From Rhodobiaceae bacterium UBA7804 (lineage in GTDB: Bacteria; Pseudomonadota; Alphaproteobacteria; Parvibaculales; Parvibaculaceae): a stretch of 64,000 nt of DNA. This document shows positions 51,718-60,572 of this stretch, in pieces (the first letter of the stretch is position 1; every line of letters begins with the position of its first letter). The position numbers were made by a program, and so were the translations under genes. The notes under the pieces are model-generated. The model worked only from the letters and a program-made list of their open reading frames with translations. It had not been told where the DNA came from and ran no database searches. The stretch lies in the NCBI GenBank assembly GCA_002480495.1, contig DLCG01000008.1, forward strand, positions 475,363-539,362. Direction: 5' to 3'.

Positions 51718-53352
51718 TCAGGCGCCAAGCTGAAAACCCTCGTAGTCGGCTGCCGCCACCTCCGCGATCTTCTCCCCGTAGACGTTGACGCCGCCCGTAT
51801 AGGGCATGAAAACGCGGGGTTTGCCCGGGATGTTCGCGCCCATGTACCAGGAGTTCGCCTGCGGATAGAGCGTCTCGCTTGCGAGTTCATTCACATGCGC
51901 GACCCACTCGTCCTCCGCTTCCTTCGTCGCTTCAATGGAGCGGATGTTGCCCTCGGTCAGCCGCTTCACGCAGTCGGCGATCCAGTCAACATGCTGTTCG
52001 ATGGAAACGATCATGTTGGAGAGGACCGAAGGGCTGCCGGGCCCGGTGATGAAGAAGAGATTCGGAAAACCCGCCGAGCCGAGGCCCAGATAGGTGCGCG
52101 GTCCCGCCGCCCATTTCTCCCTGAGCGCCGCGCCGCCGCGCCCCTTGATGTCGATGGAAAGAAGTGCGCCCGTCATCGCGTCGAAACCGGTGGCAAAGAC
52201 GATCGCGTCCACTTCGTATTCCTTGCCTCCGCAAACGACGCCCTTCTTCGAGATTCGCTCGATAGGCTTTTCGCGGATATCGACCAGGTCCACATGCGAT
52301 TCGTCGAAGGTCTGGAGATAGTTCGTATCCAGGCAGAGCCGCTTCACGCCGACAGGATGATCGAAGGGAAGGAGCTTCTCCGCCACCTCCTTGTTCTTCA
52401 CGGAGGCACGCATCTTCGCACGGGCGAATTCGGCGGCAATGTGGTTTGCCTCATGCGTCGCCATCAGGTCACCATAGGCACCGAGGAACGCGAAGCCACC
52501 CTGATTCCAGCGGGTTTCAAGTTCGTTCGCGATTGCCTCCGGCGTCATCTCCTCCGCAAGCGCCTCATTGTATTCGAAGCAGATGATGCCGCCCGGCGTC
52601 TCGCGTGCGTGGCGGCGGTCCTCGAGAAGCGTCTCTTTCGAACGGGCGATCTCCTCCGGCTTCAGCGGGCGGTTGCCGGCGGGAAGCGTGAAGTTCGCGG
52701 TGCGCTGGAACACGGTGACATGTTTTGCCTGAGCGGCTATCACCGGAATGCTCTGGATGCCGGACGAACCCGTGCCGACAACCGCAACACGCTTGCCGGT
52801 GAAGTCCACGCCTTCATGCGGCCATCCGCCCGTGTGATACCAGTCGCCCCCGAAATCCTCGAGGCCCTTGAAATCGGGAACACGCGCGGCCGAGAGACAC
52901 CCCGTCGCCATGATGCAGAACCGGGCGGATACGCGGTCGCCCTTGTCCGTCTCGACCGCCCACAATCCGGCAGGTTCATCATAAGCCGCGGAGATCACGC
53001 GCGTTTCGAAGCGGATGTCGCGCCGCAGATCGAGCTTGTCCGCAACATAGTTCTGATAGCGGAGAATTTCCGGCTGCGCGGCATAGCGTTCGCTCCAGTT
53101 CCAGCCGCGCTGAATTTCGTCCGAGAATCCGTATTGATATTCGAGGCTTTCGACGTCGCAGCGCGCACCCGGATATCTGTTCCAGTACCAGGTACCGCCG
53201 ACCCCCTCGCCTGCCTCATAAACCCGCACCTTTAGGCCGAGTGCGCGCAACCGGTGCAGCATGTACATGCCGGCGAACCCAGCTCCGACGATCACCGCAT
53301 CGAATTGTCCAGATTCCGTGCGCGCGGGCGCGCCTTCTCCCTGAGCAGCCAT
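51718..53352 (-). CDS. flavin-containing Baeyer-Villiger monooxygenase
   Basis: A 544-residue type I BVMO. It has FAD-binding GAGFAG (residues 23-28), GGTWYWNRYPG, the complete fingerprint FGGDWYHTGGWP (167-178) and NADPH-binding GTGSSG (193-198). This form is nearer to cyclohexanone and phenylacetone monooxygenases than the two other monooxygenases in the window. It converts ketones to esters or lactones. GGGAGGAGAG precedes the ATG. It is 186 bases downstream of the next BVMO on the same strand, with a hairpin between, so the two may have separate transcripts. Confidence 0.94.
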   Translation of the reverse strand: MAAQGEGAPARTESGQFDAVIVGAGFAGMYMLHRLRALGLKVRVYEAGEGVGGTWYWNRYPGARCDVESLEYQYGFSDEIQRGWNWSERYAAQPEILRYQNYVADKLDLRRDIRFETRVISAAYDEPAGLWAVETDKGDRVSARFCIMATGCLSAARVPDFKGLEDFGGDWYHTGGWPHEGVDFTGKRVAVVGTGSSGIQSIPVIAAQAKHVTVFQRTANFTLPAGNRPLKPEEIARSKETLLEDRRHARETPGGIICFEYNEALAEEMTPEAIANELETRWNQGGFAFLGAYGDLMATHEANHIAAEFARAKMRASVKNKEVAEKLLPFDHPVGVKRLCLDTNYLQTFDESHVDLVDIREKPIERISKKGVVCGGKEYEVDAIVFATGFDAMTGALLSIDIKGRGGAALREKWAAGPRTYLGLGSAGFPNLFFITGPGSPSVLSNMIVSIEQHVDWIADCVKRLTEGNIRSIEATKEAEDEWVAHVNELASETLYPQANSWYMGANIPGKPRVFMPYTGGVNVYGEKIAEVAAADYEGFQLGA

Positions 53353-53492
53353 TTCTCTCCTCCCTCTTTTCTTGTTACCCCGACTCTAGACGGGGATGCG
53401 GGATGCACAAGAGGAGAGAGACCGTAAGAAGTGTTGCACCGCATCAGAATTGAAAGTGGCCGGACCGGACGTCCGCGGCGATGGACACACGA

Positions 53493-53521
53493 ACGCCGGC
53501 ACCCGTTTCCGGGTCCGGCGT
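53493..53521. terminator. probable terminator hairpin
   Basis: Arms ACGCCGG (53493-53499) and CCGGCGT (53515-53521) with an inner CCCG/CGGG and a short loop, 18 bases past the stop of the monooxygenase gene at 53539. There is no T-tract. Confidence 0.55.
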
Positions 53522-53538
53522 CCGCTTCTTCCCCTCGA

Positions 53539-55041
53539 TCACTCGTAGACGAATTCGCTGCCGTCGAGATCGATGGCGGGCAGTTCGTCCTTTTCCTTCC
53601 AGTAGTCCTGGGTGTGCTGCCATTCAGGCTTGTCGCCGCGCTTCGGCAGCAAGTGCATGCTCCGCATCAGGTAACCCGGATTGAAGTTGTCCGGATCGAT
53701 CCAGGGAAGCAGAGGCATGTTGCTGTCTTCCTTGCGCAGCGCCACGCTGACCTTCTTCGCCCCCTTCTCATCCATATGCTTGAGCAGACGGCAGACGAAA
53801 TCGCCCAGAAGGTCGACGCGCAAGGTCCAGCTCGCACGGAAGTATCCGAAGATCCAGACCATGTTCGGCACGCCAGTGAACATCATGCCGCGATAGGTGA
53901 CCGTCTCGCCGAAGTCGAGCGGCTTCCCGTCGATATCGAAGTCGATGTCGCCGAGAACGCTCAGGTTGAAGCCGGTCGCGGTGACGATGACATCGGCCTC
54001 AAGCTCCTTGCCTGATTTGAGCAGAATGCCCTTCTCCGTGAACCGTTCGATCTCGTCCGTCTCTACCGAAGCCTTGCCCGAAGCAATCCCCTGGAAGATA
54101 TCGCCATCGGGCACGAAGGCGACGCGCTGCTGCCAAGGGCGATAACGCGGCGTGAAGTGCTTCTGCACCGTCTCCTCCGGCAGGAAGAGGCGCACCGCGT
54201 CGAGCAGTTCCTTGCGCACTTCCTCCGGCTCCTCGAAGGAACGGCGGGCGAACTCGGCCTGATTGTGCAGGATTTCACGACGCGTGATCTCGTGGATCCA
54301 CTTCTCGTCCACTTCGAGCTGACGCAGCCTGTCCGCCAGCTCGTTCTCGTTCCGGCCGGGGATGAAATAGGTCGGCGAGCGCTGGAGAAGCGTCACATGT
54401 TGGCAGTCGCCTGCGATAGCGGGCACAAGCGTTGCCGCCGTCGCGCCCGAACCTATGACGATGACTTTCTTGCCCTTGAGGTCGAAATTGTCCGGCCATG
54501 TCTGCGGATGGACGATCTCGCCCTTGAACTTGTCCATGTCGGGCCATTCGGGCGTGTAGCCCTCCGCGTGACGGTAATAGCCCTGGCACATCCACAGGAA
54601 ATTCGCGGTGAAGCGGCGTTCCTCTCCGGTCTTCTTGTCGGTCGCATAGACCGTCCAGAGATTGTCCTCGCTCGACCACTTCGCCGTCGAAATGCGGTGG
54701 TTGTATCGGATATGGCGATCGAGGTCGTTCTCATCGATCACCTCTTTCATATAGGTGAGGATTTCTTCCGCGGTTGCGATGGGCGTTCCCGTCCAGGGCT
54801 TGAAACGATAGCCGAAGGTGTAGAGATCGCTGTCCGAGCGGATGCCGGGGTAGCGGTGCATGTGCCAGGTGCCGCCGAAACTGTCGAGACCTTCGAGCAC
54901 GACGAAGGTCTTTTCGGGGCACTGTTCCTGGAGATGATAGGCGGCGCCGACGCCGGAAATGCCCGCTCCGACGATCAGCACGTCGAAGTGCTCGGTTTTC
55001 TGCGCTGCGGCCGGTTTCGTGAGCGTTTCTGTCCCTGCCAT
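53539..55041 (-). CDS. flavin-containing monooxygenase, Baeyer-Villiger type
   Basis: A 500-residue class B monooxygenase. GAGISG binds FAD (residues about 25-30), FKGEIVHPQTWP is the fingerprint (about 172-183) and GSGATA binds NADPH. It is most like the enzyme at 8401-9906, down to the LLKSGKELEADVIVTATGFNL block, but has an insertion before its middle (residues about 240-275). The ATG at 55041 is preferred; a GTG at 55050 is in frame. It likely oxidises a hydrophobic ketone or a side chain. It lies upstream of the third monooxygenase on the same strand; upstream are tRNA genes. Confidence 0.93.
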   Translation of the reverse strand: MAGTETLTKPAAAQKTEHFDVLIVGAGISGVGAAYHLQEQCPEKTFVVLEGLDSFGGTWHMHRYPGIRSDSDLYTFGYRFKPWTGTPIATAEEILTYMKEVIDENDLDRHIRYNHRISTAKWSSEDNLWTVYATDKKTGEERRFTANFLWMCQGYYRHAEGYTPEWPDMDKFKGEIVHPQTWPDNFDLKGKKVIVIGSGATAATLVPAIAGDCQHVTLLQRSPTYFIPGRNENELADRLRQLEVDEKWIHEITRREILHNQAEFARRSFEEPEEVRKELLDAVRLFLPEETVQKHFTPRYRPWQQRVAFVPDGDIFQGIASGKASVETDEIERFTEKGILLKSGKELEADVIVTATGFNLSVLGDIDFDIDGKPLDFGETVTYRGMMFTGVPNMVWIFGYFRASWTLRVDLLGDFVCRLLKHMDEKGAKKVSVALRKEDSNMPLLPWIDPDNFNPGYLMRSMHLLPKRGDKPEWQHTQDYWKEKDELPAIDLDGSEFVYE

Positions 55042-55295
55042 TTCCTTCACTTTCCTCAGTTGGCGCTTCTTGGGTCGCCGGATTTCGATGTCCCTATCTT
55101 GAGACCCTGAAACCTAGGGTCAATACCCTAAATTACCCTCACGCACACCAAATTGACGCAGGGAAATGCTGCATTGCAGCGCAATCGGGCAGCGGCTCAG
55201 GCGAACCGGCTCGAAATTTCTTCAGTGGGCGGATCATATCGGCAAGCTGACGTGCGGGCCGGCAGTTCGCGCAGAGGCCCTGAGGCCCGAAAATC

Positions 55296-55370
55296 TGGCT
55301 GGGGCGGGAGGGTTCGAACCTCCGAATGGCGGAATCAAAATCCGCTGCCTTACCACTTGGCTACGCCCCA
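55296..55370 (-). tRNA. tRNA-Gln (TTG)
   Basis: The minus strand folds as a cloverleaf: acceptor TGGGGCG/CGCCCCA, D-arm, anticodon stem GCGGA/TCCGC around a loop with TTG, T-arm GGAGG-TTCGAAC-CCTCC, discriminator G and a genome-encoded CCA (55296-55298). Total 75 bases. Confidence 0.95.
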
Positions 55371-55551
55371 GCAGGGCCTGGAAGCCCTTGGCGGGCGGCC
55401 TCGCGAAACGCGGCGGAACATACCGGCATCCCCCCTGTGGCGCAACCGGGCACCTGCCGGATGGAATCCACGGAAAAGAGCGGCTACCGGTCCCCGATCC
55501 CGCTTGCGGCCCCAGGTTTTGGCAGCTATAACGCCGCCTCGAATTGCCGCG

Positions 55552-55628
55552 CGGAGTGTGGCGCAGTCTGGTAGCGCACCTCGTTCGGGACGAGGGGGTC
55601 GCAGGTTCAAATCCTGCCACTCCGACCA
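55552..55628 (+). tRNA. tRNA-Pro (CGG)
   Basis: The plus strand gives a cloverleaf of 77 bases: acceptor CGGAGTG/CACTCCG, D-arm GGCGCAGTCTGGTAGCGC, anticodon stem CCTCG/CGAGG around TTCGGGA (anticodon CGG), T-arm GCAGG-TTCAAAT-CCTGC, discriminator A and an encoded CCA. A terminator follows. Confidence 0.96.
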
Positions 55629-55643
55629 TTCGGCAATGACAAT

Positions 55644-55677
55644 AAAGGCTCCCGGCGCGGATTGCGCGGGAGCCTTT
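55644..55677. terminator. bidirectional terminator after tRNA-Pro
   Basis: Stem AAAGGCTCCCG/CGGGAGCCTTT (11 bp) with an inner GCGC/GCGC around GGATT; T-rich on the plus side. It separates tRNA-Pro from the convergent small peptide gene. Confidence 0.85.
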
Positions 55678-55715
55678 GTTCTTTCCGGTGCTTCCGGTAA
55701 ATGGCCGGGCGCGGC

Positions 55716-55892
55716 TTACCAGCCGAGCAGACCGCCCAGGAAGTCGAGCCATGAGCCGATGGCGCCGCCGCCGCCGGGCGAACAGGCATAGACCGGCTTC
55801 GTGCTCATGAAGAATGCCGCTGAGCCTGCACCCAGCGCGAGAATGGCTGCGGAGGCCGTCATTTTGAGACGGGTCAGCCGAAAGAGTTTCAT
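55716..55892 (-). CDS. small exported peptide with Gly-rich Cys-containing tail
   Basis: A 58-residue protein. A basic start (MKLFRLTRLKMTA) and hydrophobic run (SAAILALGAGSAAFFM) make a signal peptide or anchor, followed by a short mature part VYACSPGGGGAIGSWLDFLGGLLGW. Single Cys after the likely cleavage point; the end is amphipathic and Trp/Gly-rich. I do not recognise a family. ATG at 55892 has AGGGGATG upstream. It stands alone between a tRNA and a GST gene. It might be a secreted peptide or a membrane-interacting factor. Confidence 0.55.
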   Translation of the reverse strand: MKLFRLTRLKMTASAAILALGAGSAAFFMSTKPVYACSPGGGGAIGSWLDFLGGLLGW

Positions 55893-55999
55893 AGCGAGAC
55901 ATCCCCTGTAGCTGTTGAGTAGCATCCGGTACCGTGAGCAAAATGCAGACCGCGCCGCGAACGGGGCACCGTTAACGAGAAAATCCGAGGAGACTCACG

Positions 56000-56635
56000 A
56001 TGGCCGTCACCCTTTACGACTTCACCGCAGCGCCGAGCCCCCGCCGCGCGCGCATCCTGCTCGCCGAGAAGGGAATCGCGCATGAGACCGTGCAAATCGA
56101 TCTCGCAAAGGGTGAGCAGCTCGGCGAGGCCTATCGCCAGATCAATCCGGCCTGCACGGTTCCCGCCCTGAAGCTCGAGGACGGCACTATCCTGACCGAG
56201 AATATCGGCATTGCGGCCTGGGCGGAGGAAGCGAAGCCGGAGCCGCGCCTCCTCGGCGCAACCGCCGCGGAGAAGGGGCTCGTTTTCAGCTGGAACGCGC
56301 GAATCGAATTCGAAGGTTTCATGCCGATCGCCGAGGTTCTGCGGAACACGTCGAAGGGCATGGTTGGCCGCGCCCTGCCCGGCCCGGTCAATCTCGAGCA
56401 GATTCCCGCGCTTGCCGAGCGCGGTTCGATGCGCCTCACGCGCTTCTTCGACATGCTGAACGAGCGTCTGAAGGGCCGCGAATACATCGCCATCGACAGC
56501 TTCTCGCTGGCCGACATCACGGCCCTTGTCTGCGTGGATTTCGCAAAATGGGTGAAGCACGAGCCAAAGCCCGAGCACACAGACCTTCTGCGCTGGCATG
56601 CCGCCGTTTCGGCCCGGCCCAGCGCCAAATCCTGA
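56000..56635 (+). CDS. glutathione S-transferase family protein
   Basis: A 211-residue GST. The thioredoxin-like N-terminal domain has the possible catalytic Ser/Tyr region LYDFTAAPSPRRARILLAEKG, cis-Pro in ACTVPALKLEDGTILTENI and then an all-helical C-terminal domain from about residue 90 (FFDMLNERLKGREYIAIDSFSLADI). It conjugates or isomerises small electrophiles with glutathione. AGGAGA precedes the ATG at 56000. The stop lies 55 bases before a cobalamin riboswitch. Confidence 0.92.
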   Translation: MAVTLYDFTAAPSPRRARILLAEKGIAHETVQIDLAKGEQLGEAYRQINPACTVPALKLEDGTILTENIGIAAWAEEAKPEPRLLGATAAEKGLVFSWNARIEFEGFMPIAEVLRNTSKGMVGRALPGPVNLEQIPALAERGSMRLTRFFDMLNERLKGREYIAIDSFSLADITALVCVDFAKWVKHEPKPEHTDLLRWHAAVSARPSAKS

Positions 56636-56689
56636 AACCGCGAATTTGACAGGGCGTCTCTCGCCCCTATGATGCGGCCACTCGATGGT

Positions 56690-56892
56690 TCCGAGGGATG
56701 TCCGTTTGGACATTTCGAGGAGGCAAGAGGGAACAGGGTGAGGCTCGCGCCAAAGCCCTGGCTGCCCCCGCAACTGTAAGCGGCGAGGCCTCGTTCCAAG
56801 CATGTCACTGGCTGCCACGGTCCTTGTTTGAGGGCTGGCATCCCGGGAAGACGGAACGCGGCCCGTGACCCGCGAGCCAGGAGACCTGCCAC
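56690..56892 (+). ncRNA. cobalamin riboswitch
   Basis: The conserved AdoCbl aptamer is present in order: GAGGGAACAGGGTGAGGCTC near 56726, the CCCGCAACTGTAAGCGG B12-box core region near 56768, GGGAAGACGGAAC near 56844, and the closing GACCCGCGAGCCAGGAGACCT at about 56867-56887. It sits about 170 bases ahead of a TonB-dependent receptor of the BtuB type, which it should repress when B12 is plentiful. Boundaries are estimated by motif. Confidence 0.93.
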
Positions 56893-57065
56893 CGGGTTCG
56901 TCATCTGCCGTGGCCGGGGGTGTGCCAGGGGGGCGTCGATCCGCTGGCACTCTGTCCTTCTTCGGACATCAGGCCGTCCGGGTTTCCGTTTCCATGTCTC
57001 TTTCCCCGCGCACCGGCGCCATGCGGCCGGGGTGGCCGCGCAAGAGAGACAGGACTCTGAATTCA

Positions 57066-59048
57066 ATGACCATCAAAGGCTGGGGGGCCTGCGCGGCCCT
57101 GACACTGGCGGCGCTCGCCGCCACCTCCGCACACGCGGAAGAACCACCGATCGTGACGGACGAGCTGCTCGTTTCCGCCGGCATCGAACCCATTCCCACC
57201 AAGGAAGTCTCGAGCTCCTTCACCATCGTCACGGCGAAAGAGATCGAGAAGTTCCAGTACCAGGACATTACCGACGCGCTGCGCTCCGTTCCGGGGCTTC
57301 ACGTTGTACCTTCAGGCGCACGCGGCACGGTCACGACGGTCTTCACGCGCGGCGCCAATTCCAACCAGACGCTTGTGCTGCTCAACGGCATGCCGCTCAA
57401 CGATCCATCCTTTCCGAACGGCGCGGCGAACCTCGCCGGCATTCCGCTCGACAATGTGGAACGGATCGAGGTCGTGCGCGGGCCTCAATCCGCGCTTTAT
57501 GGCAGCCAGGCGATCGGCGGCGTGATCAACATCATCACCAAGACCGGCAAGGGGGAGCCCTCCGTCACGGCGCGTGTCGAAGGCGGCACGCTCGGTACGC
57601 TCAACACCTATGCGAGCACGGGTGGCAGCTTCGGTTCGACCGACTACTTCTTCTCTATCTCGCGTGAGGATACTGCAGGCAACGACATCACGCCCGCCCG
57701 CCTTCGTGACGCCCGAGGCGAGGAAGAAGACGGCACGGAGACAATCTCGACTTCTGGCCGCATCGGTACGCAGTTCAACGAGAATGTGAGCGGCTCCCTC
57801 TTCGTTCAATATACGAAAGCGGAAGCCGACACGGACGCCGACGGTTCCACCGCCGGATTCGTCAGCGTCTACCAGAATTTCGACAGCATCTTCGAGTCGA
57901 CGCGCCTCTTTGTCGGCGGCGATCTCTCCGGCAAGTTCCTCGACAACAAGTGGCGGCCGAAGCTGTCTCTCAGCTACACCGACCAGCAGTCGGACTCGAG
58001 CGACAATCCGGATGCGGGCGGCTCGGTCTATCTCGACCGGACCGCGAATGAAGGCCGGACGCTGAAGGCCTCCTTCGACAACGCCTTCGACCTGTCGAAC
58101 CAACACCTCCTCACCTTCGGTGCGAGTTATACGCGGGATGAATTCGAATCGAGTGGTTATCGCGATCTCGGCGGCTTCGTCATCACGCAGGCGTCGGACG
58201 CGGAGACGGACGCCTTCGCCGTCTATGTTGGCGACCACATGACATTCGGCGATCGCTTCTTCGCAACTGCCAGTGCGCGCTACGACATGCCCGAAGACAT
58301 GGAGGATCGCTTCACCTTCACGCTTGCCCCCGGTTACTACCATCCGGAGACGGATACGCGCTTTACCGTTTCCTACGGTACGGGTTTCAAGACGCCTTCG
58401 CTCTATCAGCGCTACGGTTTCGACGTGAATACGTTTGGCGGCTTTCCCTCCGGCGTCTATCGCGGCAATCCGAATCTCGATCCGGAGAAGAGCAAGGGCT
58501 GGGAAGCGGGCATCGAGCAGGGCTTCCTCGGCGGCAGGGCGCTTGCCGGAGCCACCTGGTTCGATACGGAGATCGAAGACGCAATCTCCATCGTTTTCGT
58601 CGGCGTGAACTCGACCGCCATCAATATCGACAAGCTCGACACAAAAGGGCTTGAAGCCTTCGTCGAGATCAATCCAATCGACGAGTTGACCGCCCGCATC
58701 GACTACACGCTGACGATACTGAAATCCGACCAGTTCGCGAGCACGATGGTGCGCCGCCCCCGGCACCTCATCGGTTTCACCGCGAGCTGGGAAGTCATCC
58801 CAGGCACCGTTCTTTCGACCAACGCCGAATGGATAGACATCTATCGCGATGTTCCGCGCGACGGCTTCGGCTTCTATGTCGATCCCGGGCCCTACACGGT
58901 CGTGAACGTCGCCGCTTCGCACCGCCTCACCGACAATGTGAAGCTCACGGCGCGGGTGAACAACCTGCTCGATACGGAGTATGAACCGGCCAACGGTTTC
59001 ATGGCGCCGGGCATCGAGGCGCTGGCGGGCGTGGAAGTCACCTTCTGA
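57066..59048 (+). CDS. btuB: TonB-dependent vitamin B12 receptor
   Basis: A 660-residue outer-membrane receptor. Residues 1-25 are a signal peptide ending AHAEE. A TonB box-like DELLVSA, a plug domain (VVPSGARGTVTTVFTRGANSNQTLVLLNG, about 75-110; GPQSALYGSQAIGGVINIIT about 137-160) and a 22-strand barrel ending in ...GVEVTF, with the terminal Phe, follow. The cobalamin riboswitch ahead shows the ligand is a corrinoid. The ATG at 57066 is the start that gives a signal peptide. The inner-membrane BtuCDF genes are not nearby. Confidence 0.93.
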   Translation: MTIKGWGACAALTLAALAATSAHAEEPPIVTDELLVSAGIEPIPTKEVSSSFTIVTAKEIEKFQYQDITDALRSVPGLHVVPSGARGTVTTVFTRGANSNQTLVLLNGMPLNDPSFPNGAANLAGIPLDNVERIEVVRGPQSALYGSQAIGGVINIITKTGKGEPSVTARVEGGTLGTLNTYASTGGSFGSTDYFFSISREDTAGNDITPARLRDARGEEEDGTETISTSGRIGTQFNENVSGSLFVQYTKAEADTDADGSTAGFVSVYQNFDSIFESTRLFVGGDLSGKFLDNKWRPKLSLSYTDQQSDSSDNPDAGGSVYLDRTANEGRTLKASFDNAFDLSNQHLLTFGASYTRDEFESSGYRDLGGFVITQASDAETDAFAVYVGDHMTFGDRFFATASARYDMPEDMEDRFTFTLAPGYYHPETDTRFTVSYGTGFKTPSLYQRYGFDVNTFGGFPSGVYRGNPNLDPEKSKGWEAGIEQGFLGGRALAGATWFDTEIEDAISIVFVGVNSTAINIDKLDTKGLEAFVEINPIDELTARIDYTLTILKSDQFASTMVRRPRHLIGFTASWEVIPGTVLSTNAEWIDIYRDVPRDGFGFYVDPGPYTVVNVAASHRLTDNVKLTARVNNLLDTEYEPANGFMAPGIEALAGVEVTF

Positions 59049-59068
59049 TCACGCTTCGTCACAACAAC

Positions 59069-59100
59069 AAAAGGCGCGGGAGCGATCCCGCGCCTTTTTT
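59069..59100. terminator. bidirectional rho-independent terminator
   Basis: Stem AAAAGGCGCGGGA/TCCCGCGCCTTTT (13 bp) with a GCGA loop and two more T's. It ends btuB and also the convergent crotonase gene. Confidence 0.95.
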
Positions 59101-59117
59101 CGTTCCCGCTCTCTGCT

Positions 59118-59966
59118 TCAGCGACCGGTGAAGTTCGCCGTGCGCTTTTCCACGAAATGCGCGACGCCTTCCTTGAAATCCTCGCTCGCGAAACTCTTCT
59201 GCATCTCGCTGTCGCCGACTTCGAGCGCCTCGTTGAAATTCTGGAAGAGCGCCTTCCATATCTGCGCCTTCATCACCGCCATGGAACGCGGCGAAACCGT
59301 CTCCGCCAGCATCCGCGCATAATCCATGACATTCGCCATGAAACTCTCCTGCGGGAAGACCTTGTTCACGAGGCCCATCGCCTCCGCTTCCGCCGCGGGC
59401 ACCTTGCGCGCCGACATGAGAAGGTCGAGCGAGTGCGCGGGGCCGACAAGATGCGGCAGCAGCCAGGAAATGCCGTGCTCGGCGATGAGGCCGCGGCTTG
59501 CGAATGCAGTGGTGAATTTCGCTTCCGATCCGGCAAAGCGCATATCGGCATAAAGCGCGAAAACGAGGCCGAGCCCCGCGGCCGGGCCGTTGATCGCGGC
59601 GATGACCGGCTTCTTGACCTGCATGAGATAGCCGAAGCGTCCGCCATAATGCGGGCTCACATCGGGGCCGAGCCCGCTTGCAAAATCGAACGCTTCCTCG
59701 CGCGATGCCGTCGCAAGCTCTCGCTCTTCCCAGCTGTCGGGCTTGATCTGCTGCAGGAGCCCCATATCCGCGCCGGCGCAGAAGCCGCGCCCCGCGCCTG
59801 TCACCACGATCACCCGAACGTCGTCGTCGGCAACAGCGGCAGCCATCGCCTGCTTAACGCTCTTTTCCATCGCCGCCGTCCAGGCGTTGAGCTTTTCAGG
59901 CCGGTTCAGCGTCAGCACGGCCACGCGGTCCCTCACCTCATATGTGAGGTCTTCATAAGCGCTCAT
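59118..59966 (-). CDS. enoyl-CoA hydratase/isomerase (crotonase) family protein
   Basis: A 282-residue crotonase. GRGFCAGADMGLL is the first oxyanion segment (residues about 61-73) and NGPAAGLGLVFALYADMR the second; SRGLIAEHGISWLLPHLVG follows with Glu at a possible catalytic site. It is a diverged paralogue of the one at 13342, sharing the inserted segment after the first oxyanion loop. GGGGAGGAGAAA precedes the ATG at 59966; the longer frame to 60107 has no ribosome site. It probably acts on a CoA ester in fatty- or ring-acid breakdown. Confidence 0.92.
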   Translation of the reverse strand: MSAYEDLTYEVRDRVAVLTLNRPEKLNAWTAAMEKSVKQAMAAAVADDDVRVIVVTGAGRGFCAGADMGLLQQIKPDSWEERELATASREEAFDFASGLGPDVSPHYGGRFGYLMQVKKPVIAAINGPAAGLGLVFALYADMRFAGSEAKFTTAFASRGLIAEHGISWLLPHLVGPAHSLDLLMSARKVPAAEAEAMGLVNKVFPQESFMANVMDYARMLAETVSPRSMAVMKAQIWKALFQNFNEALEVGDSEMQKSFASEDFKEGVAHFVEKRTANFTGR

Positions 59967-60078
59967 TTTCTCCTCCCCTTCTTCGGCTGTTTCCGCCTTT
60001 CGGCAAGTATGGCCGAAGGCAACCCCATGCGACAAACTGCTCCCGACGAAGTCGTGGTATTCCGGCCCTTCCCGGCGT

Positions 60079-60489
60079 ATGGTTTTTCGCATGGGGAACA
60101 CACGCACATATGGCCAGAAGCCGCTCGCCCGCCTCGGCGCCGTTCAGGCGCTGGCGCTCATTGCGATGTTCTTCCATATCGCCTCCCCGCTCGCGCTCCA
60201 GCTTGCCGGTCCATCCGTGGACGGGCTCATGCAGACCGTTATCTGCTCCGGCGGCGTCGCGAAGACGGTCTATATCGACGAGGATGGGAATCCTGTCGAA
60301 CCGGCCACCCCCGGTTCGACAGCGCATGACTGCAAATCCTGCGTCCATCATTGCGGCGCTGCGGCGCTCACGGCCCTTTTCGCCCTTCCCGCGCCGCAAT
60401 GGACGCTTCCCGCTCCGCTTCGCGCCGCATATGCCGCACTTTCCGGCTACGCTTACTCCAGCCAGCATTCCCGCGCGCCGCCCGCCTGA
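60079..60489 (+). CDS. DUF2946-like exported protein
   Basis: A 136-residue protein with one hydrophobic segment (residues about 20-45, ALALIAMFFHIASPLALQLAG) and a Cys/His-rich short motif HDCKSCVHHCG (about 83-93) typical of DUF2946 proteins. These usually sit next to copper-related TonB receptors, and such a receptor gene starts 84 bases downstream here. The Cys-x2-Cys-x-His-His-Cys cluster suggests metal binding. The start could also be ATG at 60091. It is probably in the inner membrane with a periplasmic tail. Confidence 0.72.
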   Translation: MVFRMGNTRTYGQKPLARLGAVQALALIAMFFHIASPLALQLAGPSVDGLMQTVICSGGVAKTVYIDEDGNPVEPATPGSTAHDCKSCVHHCGAAALTALFALPAPQWTLPAPLRAAYAALSGYAYSSQHSRAPPA

Positions 60490-60572
60490 TCCGGCGCGTG
60501 CTTCCACAATCCCTTCACAACGACGCCTGCAGCGCGCGCCGCTAGCGGGCTCGCATCATTGAATCAGGCAAC

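Noticed and set aside
55051..55715. Possible integrated element beside the tRNA genes
   Set aside because: No integrase gene, and no repeat of a tRNA 3' end that I could find by eye in the window.
57312..58922. 536-codon minus-strand frame opposite btuB
   Set aside because: Antisense shadow of a receptor with signal peptide, plug motifs and riboswitch.
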